64,000 bases of DNA from NCBI RefSeq assembly GCF_048128805.1, contig NC_136016.1:9607501-9671500 (forward strand), given 5' to 3'. The notes under the pieces were generated by a model, which was given only the letters and a program-made list of their open reading frames with translations, searched no databases and was not told where the DNA came from. The translations under genes were made by a program, and so were the position numbers. Origin of the DNA: Centroberyx gerrardi (taxonomy: Eukaryota; Chordata; Actinopteri; Beryciformes; Berycidae). Shown here piece after piece: positions 49,378 through 63,720 of this stretch (positions are counted from its first letter, which is position 1; each line of letters begins with the position of its first letter).

Positions 49378-52300
49378 ATGGGAGCTTTAACGAGCAGACA
49401 AAACATAGGCGTGGAAGAAGTGGACATTCCGTCCAATTCGGTGTACCGTTATCCACCGAAATCTGGTAAGTCGCCACACAACAGGTTCGACTGGGGAGGG
49501 ACACATTCACCAAGGCTTACTGCAGATGGGTTTTGTGCTTTAAACATGCATGGGGGGAAATATGAAAAGTAGCCTAGACATCAGCACCATCATACACGGG
49601 GTGATGACAGGCCCGCAGGACGTTTCAGCCCTCGCCTTTAACCTGGAGCAGCTACCTGTGGAGAGAGATGTGCAGAATATTAACTTAATTTCAGGTTCAT
49701 AGTCTTTTTTTTTTTTTACAGTAGGTGGACTGGTGCCTTGACTGCATCTCTGGCATTGCATCATTGCTGTATATAGAGTTATAATGGAGTATATTACTGT
49801 CTGTACCTAACAGAGGGCCTGGGTGTTTATTGTAACCAATTCCACCATGTGTTCATTACTCTGTTATGCCCAGAGAAAATAGGATGGTTCACTCTTTACC
49901 TTGGATACTGAATACCACTGACTTGAAAACCAAACCCATAATTTTCCTCCCAGCTGTCTGTTTTCTGAGTGGCAATGACAGAACTGAGCAGCAACTGGGA
50001 TGGGTCCTTCTGTTGTTGAACTTCTATTGATGGCATCATGACTACCTCTACCTATAAAGTAGTTAAGTCATGATGGTTCCTAGTAAGATGAAAACAAATC
50101 ATTATCATCAGAGATATTTCAGACCTAGTTGCTGGTTAATGTTGAGTATTTTTAGGAGGTTTTGACCTAAAGACACAGAGACATCCAGTGTAACAGGACC
50201 CCCTCCTCACCTGACTCACACACTGTCCTTGGGACCTTAAAGTGTGTGTGATTTTGTCAGGTTATTGTTCCTCTATGTGACATTTTTGATACACATTGTG
50301 TTCAGCTCGCTGCCTGGGCTTGGCAGTAATATTATAATATACTGTATCCTCGTTCAGTAAAATCGTATTGTGGAGAAATACTGATATTGTGTTATGGTGA
50401 TACACAATTCTGCTGTCTAAATTAATGAGAGAAAGGTAATACTGATCAAAATCTCTCACAAAATTAGATCTGCAATTAGGGAATATTTGAAAATGACAGT
50501 TTTGCCATACTTTATATTACTATGCAGTTCAATGCGTTGAACATCAGTTTAATTATTTGCCATGATTTTGCATGTTAGCAGATATTGTTATATATTAATA
50601 TGAAAGTAATTTATTAGAATTATTGTGATGTTAATTTTGCCCATATCACCCTCTGCCCACCATGCCCCATTTTGATTAAATACCTCAGTTAGTAAGCACT
50701 GAAACCTTTCCAGTCATTCCCTGTCGTTCCCCACCTAAAGGAGGGATGGAAGGGAAGAAGAAAGAAAGTGTTGGAACGTGGCCCGCGTGGCAGCCATTTG
50801 TTCAGCTCGCACCCTATTTTCGGTTGAATTAGTCACAGGCTGTGTAATTTTGTGATGTAATAGTCATTGCTGCGACCTGGAGGGGAGGTGGAGGTGGAGG
50901 AGAGGTGGAGGAGAGGTGGAAGGTGGAGGCTGCTGGTGAAACCGATCTGTCAGCCCCGGTTCCTGTCTCTGAGATCTGGTGACAGCTACAGCCTCGGCTC
51001 CACTCACCTGTCCCACCCGCTGTAAATAATAATAAGGTGATGAAGGGAGGGAGCCCAGTCATCGGGTTAATAGTGTGTGTGCTTGTGTTGTGTGTGTGGG
51101 AGGGAGTGTGTTTGTATAGCTTATATGTGTCACAGGCTATCTATCTATCTATCTATCTATCTATCACATATAGGGGTTTATGGGTGGGTCTTATAAATGA
51201 ATACGCCATTGGCAATTCATGTCTTCCTAATTTCATGTGGTTATATTAAATTTATATTATACTTATATTCAGCAATCCAAGTGTTTCTGCTGTGTCAGTG
51301 CCTTTTATCCCTTCAGTCTCCTCATTAGTAATATTAGAGCATCCAAACTACGCGGCCCCTCCAGCAGCGATAAGAGAGATTCAGACCAGCGATGCCAGAC
51401 CAGATGTCCCTCAGTGCCAGCAGATAGATGACTTGGCTGTCTACTAGTGTGTGTTTAAAGCCCCCCCCCCCCCCCCCCGCAGCCACCGATCCACTATTAC
51501 AGTCTTATGATATTAGCCGACCCTGTGATTAAAAGGCAGAACCTCTATTTACCCCTGTTGTCGTCAAGCCCGAGTCCTGGCAAACAGGTGGACAGGCTCT
51601 TATTCCCGGCCCAGTAACAACCTGACTTGACTCTGAAAGTATTTACCGATCCTTCTCAGGGTTTCACTGTTTGTTACTTGCTCTAAAACGAGGCCGTCTT
51701 GAAGTAACTCTGTCATGCATGATAAGGAATATTTTGTGCATCTATTATCAGGATGCTCTGACCCTTGTAAAGCTCACTAGTTGTTGGAGATCTAGGAGTT
51801 TGAGCTTAGTCTGCTTATTGTGGGTGAGAGTGTCAGCGAAATGGGTAAAATATTAAAGGAAAATGTCAATGTTTTATCCCAGTTAGGTGCCAGATGGGTA
51901 GGGTTTGCACACATAGTCTTCAAAGCTTATTTTTTCTCAGAACGAGTGAAAGAATCTGCCAGAAGGGTGAGATAATTTCACTTGTTTCCAATGCAGCTTA
52001 ACTTTTTTCCAAGAATTTTCTTTAATGAGTGATCTGGATCTGGTCTCATTTCAAGATGTTCAGACTAGAAAATTCCTGAAACAAGTGAAACTGCATTGGA
52101 AACAAGTGGAATTATCTTTGTCTTATCTTAGATTTTAAGACTGAATATGAGACTAAATGACTTGTTGAAAGTCAATTACTAGTATACATCAATGTGCTTG
52201 ACAACTGATCTGACACAATCTGGATTGTCCTGACATGGTGAACCCACCTGCTACTCCAAAGAATGGTTCACAACTACTATGTGACCCAGGTCTGGTACAG

Positions 52301-53706
52301 ACACATGTGTTTTGATTGTTGTAATTTAATGCGATATGAAGTCTCACAAGTTTAATGTGTAACCTGTATGATTGTCACCCTGTTTGTCCGCAGGGAGTTA
52401 CTTTGCCAGCCATTTCATCATGGGGGGAGAGAAGTTTGACTCCACCCATCCGGAGGGTTACCTGTTTGGGGAAAACACCGACCTTAATTTCCTGGGGACC
52501 AGACCAGTAGCGGTTGGTATTCTCACACTGCACACTAACACCTAATTGTTAAATACTGGGTGGGACATCAGGCAGTATTGAAATGAAATGCCAAGAAAAG
52601 ATGTGTAAAAAGATATATCTTATATAATAAAGATATGTAGGCTATAAAAAGAGGTATTAAGATATAGTGAAGTCCTGCTTTATATCCTTGCGTTAAGGCC
52701 GGTGATATACTGTAGCAATCTTTTTGCCATTAAACAGTAAGCAGTATATTTCAGCAGCCGTGGCTCCTGCGGGGACAACCAGCGGGAGTTCAAAGTGCCG
52801 CTGAATGAAATTTATTCCAGCGTCTCCTCCTGTCAAACTAATTAAAAGTGAAGCGACAATCTGCCGGCTCCTCGCGCCGTGAGGTCGATGAGTGACGCTT
52901 CCTCCGGAGGGCTCGTTCATCTTAATCGTGAACCTGAAGGTCAAACTAATGAGAGCCGCGGTTCGAACGGAGCAGGAGTCCAGAGAGGAGAGAAGAGGGA
53001 GCCGAGCGCTCGCCTTGTGCTTGTCTCAGTTTCACACACACTGAGGAGGGTGTTTGTGTTTTCACTAACTGGAGCTCAGCAGCCTGAAATGGGGAGACTG
53101 GGCTCCATCCTTCCATTTGCTAATCTCAGCCGCACTGCTGTTTCTGTCTAGACTGGGGATAAAATTAGGAGTGCAGTTTTTCGCCCCGATTATGTGGGTG
53201 TTTATAATCCTTCTTCAGTGTGCGCAGAATTCAGCTGCTGGTGGTGTGTTTTGCGATTGTGTGTGTGTGTGTGTGTGTGAAGCTTTCCCAGCGTTATATA
53301 ATTTCTGGTGGTTTCTAAGCAGATGGTGCTGCAGAATCAGAAACCCGACTAGAGTTGTAGCGCTCTCTGTCTCCCTCACCATGATAATGGATGGGCTATT
53401 TATAGGGATTTTTCAGAAACTCCTGCCTGAAGCGCACGGATTTACAAAATGGATTTTTAAATTATTTTCCCAAGAACATTCACTTTTGTGTGTGTGAACC
53501 TGTCTGTACATTTTTTTTGTGTGGTTGTTAATGTTTGTGCCAGTGACAAGTGTGGCAGGTCGGGTGTGTGACAGTGTGTGTTTTGAGTTTCTGTGCACTG
53601 CTTTGTCCGTCTGGGCAGCTTGGTGCTGTAATTATAACACAGAGGCTGGTAATGTTGCGGATTTAGACGACGGTTTGCCATTCCCATAACACAGAGTCAC
53701 TTTCAG

Positions 53707-53747
<41 letters not shown>

Positions 53748-56700
53748 TACATACACACTGTGGTGCCATTTTGAACCGATACTCATGGCTTCTTGGAGGC
53801 AATTATAAAACTACTCTACACATTTTTATTTAAAAACGAAAGCATCTTTCTCTTCATACTATTAGACGGAGTCTGACTGTGGAAATACACAGCGTTGAGC
53901 AAACTGCTAGTGAGTTAAAAAAGGTTGCAGTGTCTCTGGATGTTGCTCTGATGTTTTTTCATAAGGTATAAGACCTACACTGTTGCCTCCGAGTTTCCTA
54001 ATGAATGGTGCTTTTCAGCATCTGTTATCCTGCATGTGTGTGTGTGTTTGGTTTACAGGCCCGACTCCTGCTGAGCCCAGATGTTTAATAATACTGAATG
54101 CTGTGCCATTCACAGCCACACACACACACACACACACTCACACAAACACACACACACAGCGGGGCCAGGCAGTGTGGAGGTATCTGACCACATCCTCCCC
54201 TGCACTGCATGTTTCTCCTCCACAGACCCTCAAACCACCCCGGCTCTCCTTACGCACGGTCAGCAACTTCTACCTTCAAACACACAACAAAAGAGTGCTG
54301 AGGAACGAGCCTCAGACCGGGTCGGGTTGAAAGGGTTTGTCGCATGAGAAAACACAACGAAAAGCAGAAAGAGAGAGTTAGCGTCCTTATCCGTGACGAC
54401 CGGCTTCTGAATCCCCCTGATGCGGTAAAAACCCCGCCCATCCGGTCCGCCAAGCAGGTTTAAACAAACGCACACACTAATTTGACCCCGGTCTGCTTTA
54501 CACTCCTGTGGTCCCTGTGTGCGCAGAAGTGCGAGAGACGGCGTCTGAAGTGTCAGCCTTGGCCCTGGAAAGACACGGTCTGAGCAGATTTTTTTGCTCC
54601 GGCTCAGCACTCGTCAGCACTAGTGCGATCCGCGCTGACAGGCCGACACAGTTTTGTGTTCAGGTTAGACCAGGAACCGGCCGTGGCCCCGGCGCACAAA
54701 CTCAGACTCCCTGCGGTGACGATGAGGAATGTTGAGGGTTGAGGAAAGTCGAATGCTGCCACTCTTTAGTTGCATAACATATACTTTAACTTTACATCTG
54801 TAATTTGTTGTGTGTTTTGTTTTTTCAGTTCCCGTACGCGGCCCCTCCGCCTCAGGAACCAGTGAAGACGTTACGAAGCCTTATAAACATCCGTAAGGAC
54901 ACGCTGCGGCTCGTACGGTACGCACCTCTGTCCCACTAAACACACACACACCCCCTTAATGCTGCGCTGTTGTCCCGTTACGTGTCCACTGAGCTATTTT
55001 TAGGTACGGGGTCAAAACAGACGACTCCTAAAAGGACAGCGTGAAACCTTGTATGATTGTTGAAGCCTGAAACACTATAATGGGGGTTGTATTTTCAATT
55101 CTGTTTGTAAAACGGAATCGAAACTCCAAGGCCGAAACACGACTAAATGGAGTTTGTATCGGGGTCAGATTTCTCTTCTGCACTTGAAATACCTTCCCCC
55201 TCGTCCTTGTCCCCCCCCCACCCTCCCTCTATTCATCACATACGCTCTCCCTGCCACCCGTAGGTGCAGCGAGGACCTGAAGCTGCCCGGCGAGGAGGCG
55301 GCGGGGAAGAACAGAGCCTGCTATAACATTGAGTTCACCTTCGACGCCGACACGCAGGTGGCCATCACCATCTACTACCAGGCTATAGAGGAGTTTCACA
55401 ACGGAGTGCCAATGTAAGCGGCTGTGTATAGATTTGCATTATTTCTAGGCTTTCTATAGATACTTTTTATTCGTATTATGTGTGTGTATTTGGTTTGAAT
55501 ACTTTACTGAATATACCCGTGTGTCTCCCCCTGTAGTTACCTGCCCCAGGACAGCTCTCTGCAGTCAGAGACGGTGCACTTTAAGAGAGGAGTTTGCCAG
55601 CAGTTCTGCCTGCCCTCACACTCTGTCAACCTCAGCGAATGGGCCGATGACGAGGTAAAGGCTGAATATTTAGCCGCGTGTGTGTAGGAGGTTGTGTGAA
55701 ACCAATTCATACACAGGACGAGGTTTGATATCTGCTGTGTCCTTCTCCTCCCCTCCCGCTCCCTTAGCTGCTGTTTGACATGGACAAGGAGGTCTTCCCC
55801 ATGGTGGTGCAGGCCGTGGTAGACGAGGGGGAAGGTGAGTTACCGCTTATCACGCTCCGATCTGTGTGTCCGCTTCCTGTTCTGAGTGGGCCGCCGCTTG
55901 TTTTGACTGCTCTCAAGGTCTGATGTGATGGTGCAACGGCAGAATATTAAGCAAACATGCGCCTGTTGTCTTTTATCTCTCTCCGCAGACCATATGGGCC
56001 ACTCTCATGTGCTGCTGGCTACGTTTGAAAAGGTAAGGGAGAAGTCACTTTAATTGGCAAGCATGATAAAATTACAGGAATTTGTCTTGGTGACATAGAG
56101 AAGATATGAGGACTCATAGACAACATTAGGATGTCGCGGTGTAAATACTGTTGCAATGCAATGTTGCAATGAAACAGTTTCTACTTTCTTCTTATGGCAC
56201 AAAGGTTTGTTACATCAGATCCAACCCTGACCTCAAAAAACTGCATATATGTAGGGGTATATGTGTGTATGAATCCAGGATATGTGGAAAGACAATTTCC
56301 TGAACTGGCAGATAAAGTAATCAAACTGCTCACTTTTTGGCAGCACATGGACGGGAGCTACTGTGTGAAGCCTCTGAAGCAGAAACAAGTGGTGAATATA
56401 CCTTTTCTCTCTCTTCCCTCCTTTCCTCCTTTTGTGTTACATTTCCTATTGAAAGACACAGACACACCAAAGCTTTGTTTCTTCCCTGAACATTACATCC
56501 AGCCCATGGGGCCTGATGCCTTTATTCTGCAATATGTTCCTTTCCCCAGGTGGATGGAGTGAGTTATCTGCTGCAGGAGATCTATGGTATCGAGAACAAA
56601 TACAACAGCCAAGAATCAAAGGTAAAAATGCCACGAGCGTCTGCACACGAGAGACATTTCTGCCTCTGCCTCTTGGTGCGCGTCAGAGCTGACATGGCAG

Positions 56701-58706
56701 TACAGAAAAATAAAATTCATTCTTTCTAATGTTTAAGCGGCGTTTGTCCTCCAGGTTGCGGATGATGAGATCAGCGACAACAGTGCGGAGTGTGTGGTGT
56801 GTTTGTCGGATGTGCGAGACACACTCATCCTGCCATGCAGACATCTATGTCTGTGCAACGCCTGCGCAGACACGCTGCGCTACCAGGCCAACTGCTGCCC
56901 CATCTGCAGACTGCGTGAGTTCTCATCCGTGTTGAAGAGTTTCCAAATGGCATCCATAGTACTGTTGAAAGTCCATTGTTACAGATCTGCTATATTTTAC
57001 AGGTGTAAGATGGTGAATTTCAGCTAATTCTTTTTTTTTTTTACAAAATGGATATATGCTGTTTTGAGAATTAACTCTTCAATTTCTTCCTGGAACTTAT
57101 TTCTCTACCTAGCACTTTGTCATCATACATTATCATTTTTAGGGACATAGGACTATTTGTAACATCTGCTGTCTGTCCGCTGTGATTTTGACCTTTGTCC
57201 TCCTTATTAGTGTTTGCTGGTAATGATGGTGATCTAGGAAATTAAGCATATTCTACTGATGCACGCATTGTAAGTCAGTGTGGACAAGAGTGTTAGCTAA
57301 GTGCCCCAAAATGTAAATGTCAGCATCAGTGCAGTTATCAGGCTTTACCACATGTTCATGAGGTTATGTTCATATACTTTCCCCCTCGTCTTCCTCCCCT
57401 TCCCAGCATTCCGAGCTCTGCTGCAGATCCGAGCCATGAGGAAGAAGCTGAGTCCTCTGTCCCCCACCAGCTTTAACCCCGTCATCACCTCCCAGACCTC
57501 CGACTCAGAGGAACACTCGGTAAGACAGAACTGACAGCTTATAGAGTAATAAACTGATATTTCTAATAGAATCAGGCATTCGCTTTCCAGTCCCAATAAA
57601 CTCACCTCTTTCTTTCACCGTCCCGTTCTCTTCGGCAGGCGTCGGAGCACATCCCTCCGGGCTACGAGGCGGTGTCTCTGCTGGAGGCGCTGAACGGGCC
57701 CCTCAACACGTCCCCGGCCGCTCCCCCTCTGCACTCCGGTCCAAGCCACGTCTCCGGAGCGCTGCCCCCCTACAGCAGCGAGACCCACCCCGCCCCGGCT
57801 CGCTCCCTCTCCCCCCTGGACCACTCCAACTCCAGCCAGGGACTCAAACTCAAGAAGAGCGGCTCCAAGTGAGTCTGCAAATCAAGTCTGGGTCAAATAG
57901 CAAGCGTTAATCACTGTTTAGTGTTTGTTTTAATCTGCGTGGAGCGCCAGGAAGGTGGGGCTTGCTACGTAGGAGAGTGTCTGCCAATCATAGGAAAGTA
58001 TTTGAAAATCAGTTTAGTAACCAACCCATCTGGTACTCCAAGCAGGTTAAATCAAACGCTAGGAAATATTTTCAAGTTCTATTGGACACAAGCCTGCTGC
58101 ATCTATAGCCAAATATATCAATGCAGGAACATTTACTACAACAGATGTAAAAATGTACAGAGTCATGCTATACTTATTCCATGTTCTCTAACCGCATGTT
58201 CCTGAGATCATGTTTTTCAATTTCTTTCTGGTACATTAAACCCCTTCCTGTTGTTTTTGTCCTAAGCTAGTGCATTATGTTGTTTATTCTAGGTCACTTT
58301 CCCAGAATTCTTCTGTGCTCCCTGAAGAGGAGGATGAGAAGTCTTGCAGTGAATCTGAGGTTCAGGCCTGCCGCCGCAAACTAGCTGTGGACCAGCAGGA
58401 GGTGTGTGTGTGTGTGTGTGTGTGTGAGAGGGAGACAGAGTGTGTGTGAGCATTTCTGTGTTTATCTCAGTCTCAAATATCTGTATAGGCTATGTATGTG
58501 TAATTGTGCACAAATTTGTTTGTGTGTGTGTGTGTGTGTGTATCCGATTATGTGCCGTCGTGAGTGCATGTCTTACTGCTGCTCTTGTTTTACAGTGCGG
58601 TGTGACTCCAGAGAGTGAAAACCTGACCCTCTCCTCGTCTGGAGCCATCGACCAGTCATCCTGCACCGGAACCCCACTCTCCTCCACCATCACCTCCCCT
58701 GAAGGT

Positions 58707-58746
<40 letters not shown>

Positions 58747-60818
58747 CTCATTGACAAACAAGTCCCACATTTCCAGGAAAGATGGCAAACTGCAACAATG
58801 GATGACAACAAGTCAACTGGTTTCTGGTTGGAGTCAGTTCACTTTCAGGTCCCTCAATTCAAAATGGAAATTGAGAGTGCAGTGCACATTCTGTTTGTAG
58901 CCTTCTTGAAAATGTCTTAATTATTTGGATATTAGACTTTATTTAAATGGAAAAATATCTGTTTCAGAATTGGAGTTCATTCACCCCAAATGCTATATAT
59001 CCATTTTGGGGGGAAAATTTTCCTGGAGGTCATCATTCAGTATCTCTGAAATTTACGGCTTTACGGCACAAAAGGAGATTGCTTACGGCACAAAACGGGA
59101 AGAGGGCGCTGTTCTTCCAGCGCAAATGGAAGATAGTGGAACCAGTGAAAGGCCAAGGGAAAAAATACCAACAAGTATCTGTTTTAATTTTGTGCTAATG
59201 ATAATTTTGTGAGAGTAGGGATCTTTGTTTTTTTAAAATGGTGGATATCTGATCTCGGAACCCAACTCTTCAGTTTTGAAATTGAAGAGGAAATCCAGGT
59301 CCTCAGTGGATTGAAGTGAAAGGTGACTTGCGCCCGACCGTGATGTGTGTCTCCGTCTGTCTGCCAGACCCAGTGAGCAGCAGCCTGGCCCAGTCAGTGA
59401 TGTCCATGGCCTCGTCCCACTCCCAGCACTCCCACATCAGCACTGACACCATGTCCTCCATGTCAGGGTCCTACCTGGCCGGGGCCGAGGGGGAGCCCGA
59501 GGGGGACGAGGGGGGCGACGCGGAGGGCGAGGAGAACCAGGACGCCCCCATGGAGAGCCGAGGACCCTCGCAGCAGGACGGGGTGAGGAAGAGGGGGGAG
59601 GAACGATGAACAAATTAGAAGAGGTGGATTGCATTGTCCTGAAATTGAATCTAAATTTGTCGGCTCCTCATCGGACTGTCTCCCTGTGTATCTCTCTCCC
59701 TTTCTCTCTTTCCTTCAGGAATTTCCCAAGGACCCAAAGGAACAAAACTACTCAGTGGCTGTGTCAGAGGAGCAGGACTCAGAGGTGAATATGATGTCCT
59801 GCACGTAACCTGCACCGAGCTGTGTGCGATTCTTGCTCATTTCATATAGTTATTACAGTTTTATAGAGCTTTCTCCCTCTCTTTCCCTTTCTCTCTCTTG
59901 TCGCCAGGGAAACGATGTCACCGAGGAGGACTGCCCCTCCCCGGCTCATGAGAAAGGTAACTATGGTGGCGAAACCTCACCTTTCACCCCTGACCTGTCA
60001 CATTCCTTTGCACTTGTCGTTCTCAGGCCATGTGAAAAAAGAAGTACAACTCTTCATAACAAGCTTGTAACCATATACATGCATTATCGACTCAGAATTT
60101 TGAGTGGTATAGCTATGTAATCAATTCTTCTCAAATATTATTGCAGCACTCTCTGTATATCTTTTTTAACATGGCCGTCTATTGATAACCCATACAACAT
60201 GAAGGGATCCTGTGTCAGATATTGTCCTCTAGGAGTAGAAATCCCTTTCAAACTGCTCTAATGTTGGCTGAAAACAACACAACATGCAACATCTAACTGG
60301 AATGAACGGCTTCTCATATGTTTGCACTAGAACCTTGTTCTACCTGGCAGTGAAGGCTGGGCTGGTGTAAGGACTGAATAGTTTGAAGTATGTAAATGTC
60401 CTGAAATTCCAGGCCAAACCATATTCACAACAGGAAACGTTCATGCACAAACATGCTGAAAAGCTCTGTGGAGTCTATTTTGCCGTTTAAACAAGGTTCT
60501 ATTGCATACCAAGCTACTGATTTGCATTTGCATGCTTTGCACCCCTTTAGAAATGTTTGTGTGTACAGTATGTATGTTTGTGTATTTGTGTGTGTGTTTG
60601 TGTGTGTGTGTTTACGACAGGTTATCATTTGTGTGTTCACGCTCACAGTGCTCTGCAGTCTGAATGTGCTTTTTAACTGCCGCATTTTGAAGTGAAAGCC
60701 TCTGCATGCTCCATCTGCACTGCTACAGAATGCTGTTTATGTCCCTGTGTATGTGTGTGTGTATTTGTGTGTGTGTGTGTGTGTATGTGTGGGTGTGTGT
60801 CTGCGAGAGAGAGAGAGA

Positions 60819-60855
<37 letters not shown>

Positions 60856-63720
60856 TGCTACAGAGAGTGCTGGGATATATGGGGAGTGTGAGCCCTTGAC
60901 CAACAGGGCCTGAAGCTCACATCACAAGGTCACCTTACATGAGACAACAGTTTGAAAATTTGTATATGTAAATTAGTTTATGAAAATGAATGTGTGCTTC
61001 TCTGTGGACTGTTTGTGTGTATGTGGGGATGTTTGTGAATGTTTGTGTGTCTCCCAAATCTGATACCTTGGGCCAAACTGAAACGATCACTGAATACAAA
61101 TGAGTTTACTGAATGACCTGTCAACTCCTTAGGGAACGAGAGGACCTGTGCTGCCTGACATTTTGTTCACTGTGAATGCGCATATGTAGGATGTATGTTT
61201 GCACGCACATGTGTGTGCATCTGCACTAGCCCTGCGTGCCAGCTTCTGTTTGTGCCCTGTCTGTGTGCTGAGCTGCCAGTCATTCAGTCATCTTAGCCAG
61301 TTTCTCTTCATAAGCACACACAGACACACATACACTCAGGCATGCGTGCACGCATGCAGGCATATTATACATGTCAGTATCTGGTATCTGGTCATGCTAG
61401 AAAAGGCAGAAAAACTGCTAACCTTTAGAGTCTAGATATCCTTAAATTAATACACCAAGGGAGAATGTCTTGCTGGTCAACTTACCCGTTACAATATGAG
61501 AACATAGACACCAAAATGATCCATGTGTCACTGGTAGATGATTCCCTCCAGTGCTCCATGCTAACACTTTATCATACACTTTGTTGAGATATCGTAGGCA
61601 ACTAGCTTCATCTCAAAAGTGAGAAAATTAGAACTTGTAGCAGCTGTAAAGCTAAATGGTAAGTACTTTTAAATGATATGCGTTTAAGTCTGTGTAGATT
61701 GGTGAAATTCACATGAAATATTATACATAAATACTGTACCTTTTTGAAATACAGGGACTACTTTCTCTGTCGGAAGGTCTATATCCGCGAGACTTTGAGC
61801 GTGACTTGTTTTGTTTACATAGGATGTGAAGGGAGACTGTGTTCAGCTAAAAATCGCTGTGCAGCGGATGAATAGGTGGTTGCTCACCTGAAATGGTTAA
61901 AACAAATTAACCATGGCTACATCTATATTGAGTTAATGATATTTCATTTTTACAATTTAGGAATCTACAGGCCATATAATAAAAAAACAACAAAACAACT
62001 TTTTTATTACTAAAAAGCCAGTCTTCTTACTTTGGACATATGCACAACATAGTGTAAGCTAAAGTGTTAGCATGGAGCTTCTGAGCAAATCCTTAGTGTC
62101 TGTTCTCATCTCTTAACAGCTAAGGTGACCAACTGTACAATTTCCCCAAAAGCTTTGTATATTCCTTCAAAATCGAATTTGAATTAGATTAGCAGTGTTC
62201 TAATGCAAAAATGTTTTATTATTGCCATTCCAGCATGGCCACCCAGTGACTGCCAACCTCACCCCCCTTCCCCCCCTCACCTCCCCAGCCCCTCCCACTC
62301 CTCCCTGCTGTGCCTGGCTGCTCTTGTTTGACCTTTGCCCTCGCTTGCAGGTGGGCGGAGCAGGTGTCCAGAGTTGGCCAATAACAATCAGGGCGTCGCC
62401 CTCTGTGACACGCCCTCTTTGGGGTTGGATAATGAGCAGGCTCCCGACAGCCGATTCGCCGGTGAGTGGCAACCTATCGAACATGGACCAATGAGAGCTG
62501 AGGACTGGGCATGAGGGTTTTGGACCGGGCGTAGATTGAGGGGAGGGGGGTGAGAGGAGAGGAAAGGTGGGTGGGGGGGGGTAACAGAGAAACATAATGC
62601 ATGAGTAGAAGTAGGAATATGTGAGGCAGAAGAAGAGACAGGACTATCAGGGAGGATTGACGACATATTAGCTTGCTCAGCTAACATGATAATGTCAATT
62701 AAGGTAGGAGGGAAGCAAGCGAAGTTCTTCATATTTTTGTAAGAATGTTTAACTGGGACCGACCTGCTTTTCAGACGCTAATGTTCTCTAAGCAACTATC
62801 TAGAGAGCTGTAGGTATTGACCCGTTGTAGGATATTTGCCCAGCATGAAGAACTGGAGCCTTCAGCCTTCCTTCTTCTCTTCATCCCTACCCTTTGGTGT
62901 TGTGGTGCTTCATTGTTGTTGTTTTATCAGTAGTGGGTAGCTGTGCACTCTCTCCCTCCTCTCCCCTTAGCAAAAGCCCTGGTGTGTGTGTGTGTGTTTA
63001 AGTGTGTGTCTGACAGGGGGACGTATTTCGACGCGAGTGCTTTTTGCATGCCGTTCTTTGTGTGTGTGTATGTGTGTGGTTGTGTGTGTGTGTCTGGTCC
63101 ATCCCAGAGTTCAAGTTCATGTTCAGCGTCTGCCAGCTCCGAGCCGCTTTGCCAAACATCTGCAACTCATTCTTATACCCCTTCATGTCCTGTCCTATCC
63201 CTCTCTCCCCTAATCCTCCTCCCTGCTTCGTACATGTTTACCCTGCAGTGCTTGATGGGTTGCTGTGATGAGAGCCAAAGGCGTTAAACTTGATTCAAAA
63301 TTAGGTTATAGCTTTATTAACACATCATTAACTCACGCTTAAAGTGACAATGCGAGGTGTTGAAGTCAAGTTATCTTGGGTTCAAACTCTCTGTATATCA
63401 ACCAGACGGCCTTAGCTCTGCATCACCCTCGTAGCTCCCCGCCTCTTATCCACCCGAACCCCGATCTCCCCTCATTCCCTTGAACCCTTTGGTTTTATAT
63501 CGTGGATGTTGTGCGATGTATTCTCTTTGTGTGTCGTAAAAGTGTTCTGTTATCTCTCTCTCTCTTTGTTTCTCTCCTTTTCCCGTCATTTCATCTTCTG
63601 CTGTCTTTTCCTGGACATTGTCCTTCTCCCTTCTCTCTCTCTCCTCTGTCTCTCTCCCTTCTTTCGCTTTCTTTCGGATGGACAGATGAGGATTCGTGCC
63701 CAGTGCACATTGAGGACTAG
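49378..63720 (+). CDS. rnf157: E3 ubiquitin ligase RNF157
   Basis: Nineteen coding exons: 49378-49465, 52394-52512, 54829-54917, 55264-55413, 55537-55654, 55768-55834, 55989-56032, 56344-56391, 56550-56621, 56755-56914, 57407-57519, 57639-57868, 58293-58401, 58596-58704, 59368-59582, 59719-59784, 59908-59956, 62351-62461, 63686-63720. Phases close to 1992 nt (663 aa). The start MGALTSRQNIGVEEVDIPSN matches RNF157, not MGRN1, and keeps Gly2 for possible myristoylation. A conserved N-terminal domain (YRYPPKSGSYFASHF onward) precedes a C3HC4 RING at about 278-317 (CVVCLSDVRDTLILPCRHLC, CNAC, CPIC). The long tail has conserved blocks PPGYEAVSLLEALNGPL and TPESENLTLSSSGAIDQSSC. RNF157 is a mainly neuronal ligase with roles in survival and dendrite growth. 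Exons 1-17 are secure; exon 18 (LANNNQGVAL, GLDNEQAPDSRFAG) and the terminal DEDSCPVHIED exon rest on phase and splice signals. Confidence 0.94.
49466..52393 (+). other. rnf157: rnf157 intron 1
   Basis: Long first intron without a supported gene. It holds GGTGGA-type minisatellite DNA (about 50880-50930), a (CTAT)n run (about 51138-51165), a C17 run (about 51461-51478) and an inverted-repeat element at 51971-52116. Confidence 0.6.
51971..52116. mobile_element. Foldback/MITE-like inverted repeat
   Basis: GATAATTTCACTTGTTTCCA-ATGCAG at the left faces its reverse complement CTGCATTGGAAACAAGTGGA-ATTATC at the right, with one mismatch in 26 positions. A second, weaker inner match (GAATTTTCT against AGAAAATTC) continues the stem. 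No target-site duplication is clear. It is probably a small MITE. Confidence 0.6.
52513..54828 (+). other. rnf157: rnf157 intron 2
   Basis: No second gene is supported. It contains GT/CA runs (about 53260-53278, 53710-53742, 54117-54160). Confidence 0.6.
58705..59367 (+). other. rnf157: rnf157 intron 14
   Basis: Starts with a (CA)n run (58708-58744). A stretch near 59055-59097 has a near-duplicated TTACGGCACAAAA unit. No coding exon is supported. Confidence 0.5.
59957..62350 (+). other. rnf157: rnf157 intron 17
   Basis: Long intron with GT runs (about 60585-60610, 60747-60800) and a GA run (about 60805-60850). No additional exon could be supported by phase and homology. Confidence 0.5.

Noticed and set aside
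63110-63190. Possible extra rnf157 exon after the acceptor-like CATCCCAG
   Set aside because: No convincing donor or homology; the 62461 to 63686 junction keeps phase without it.
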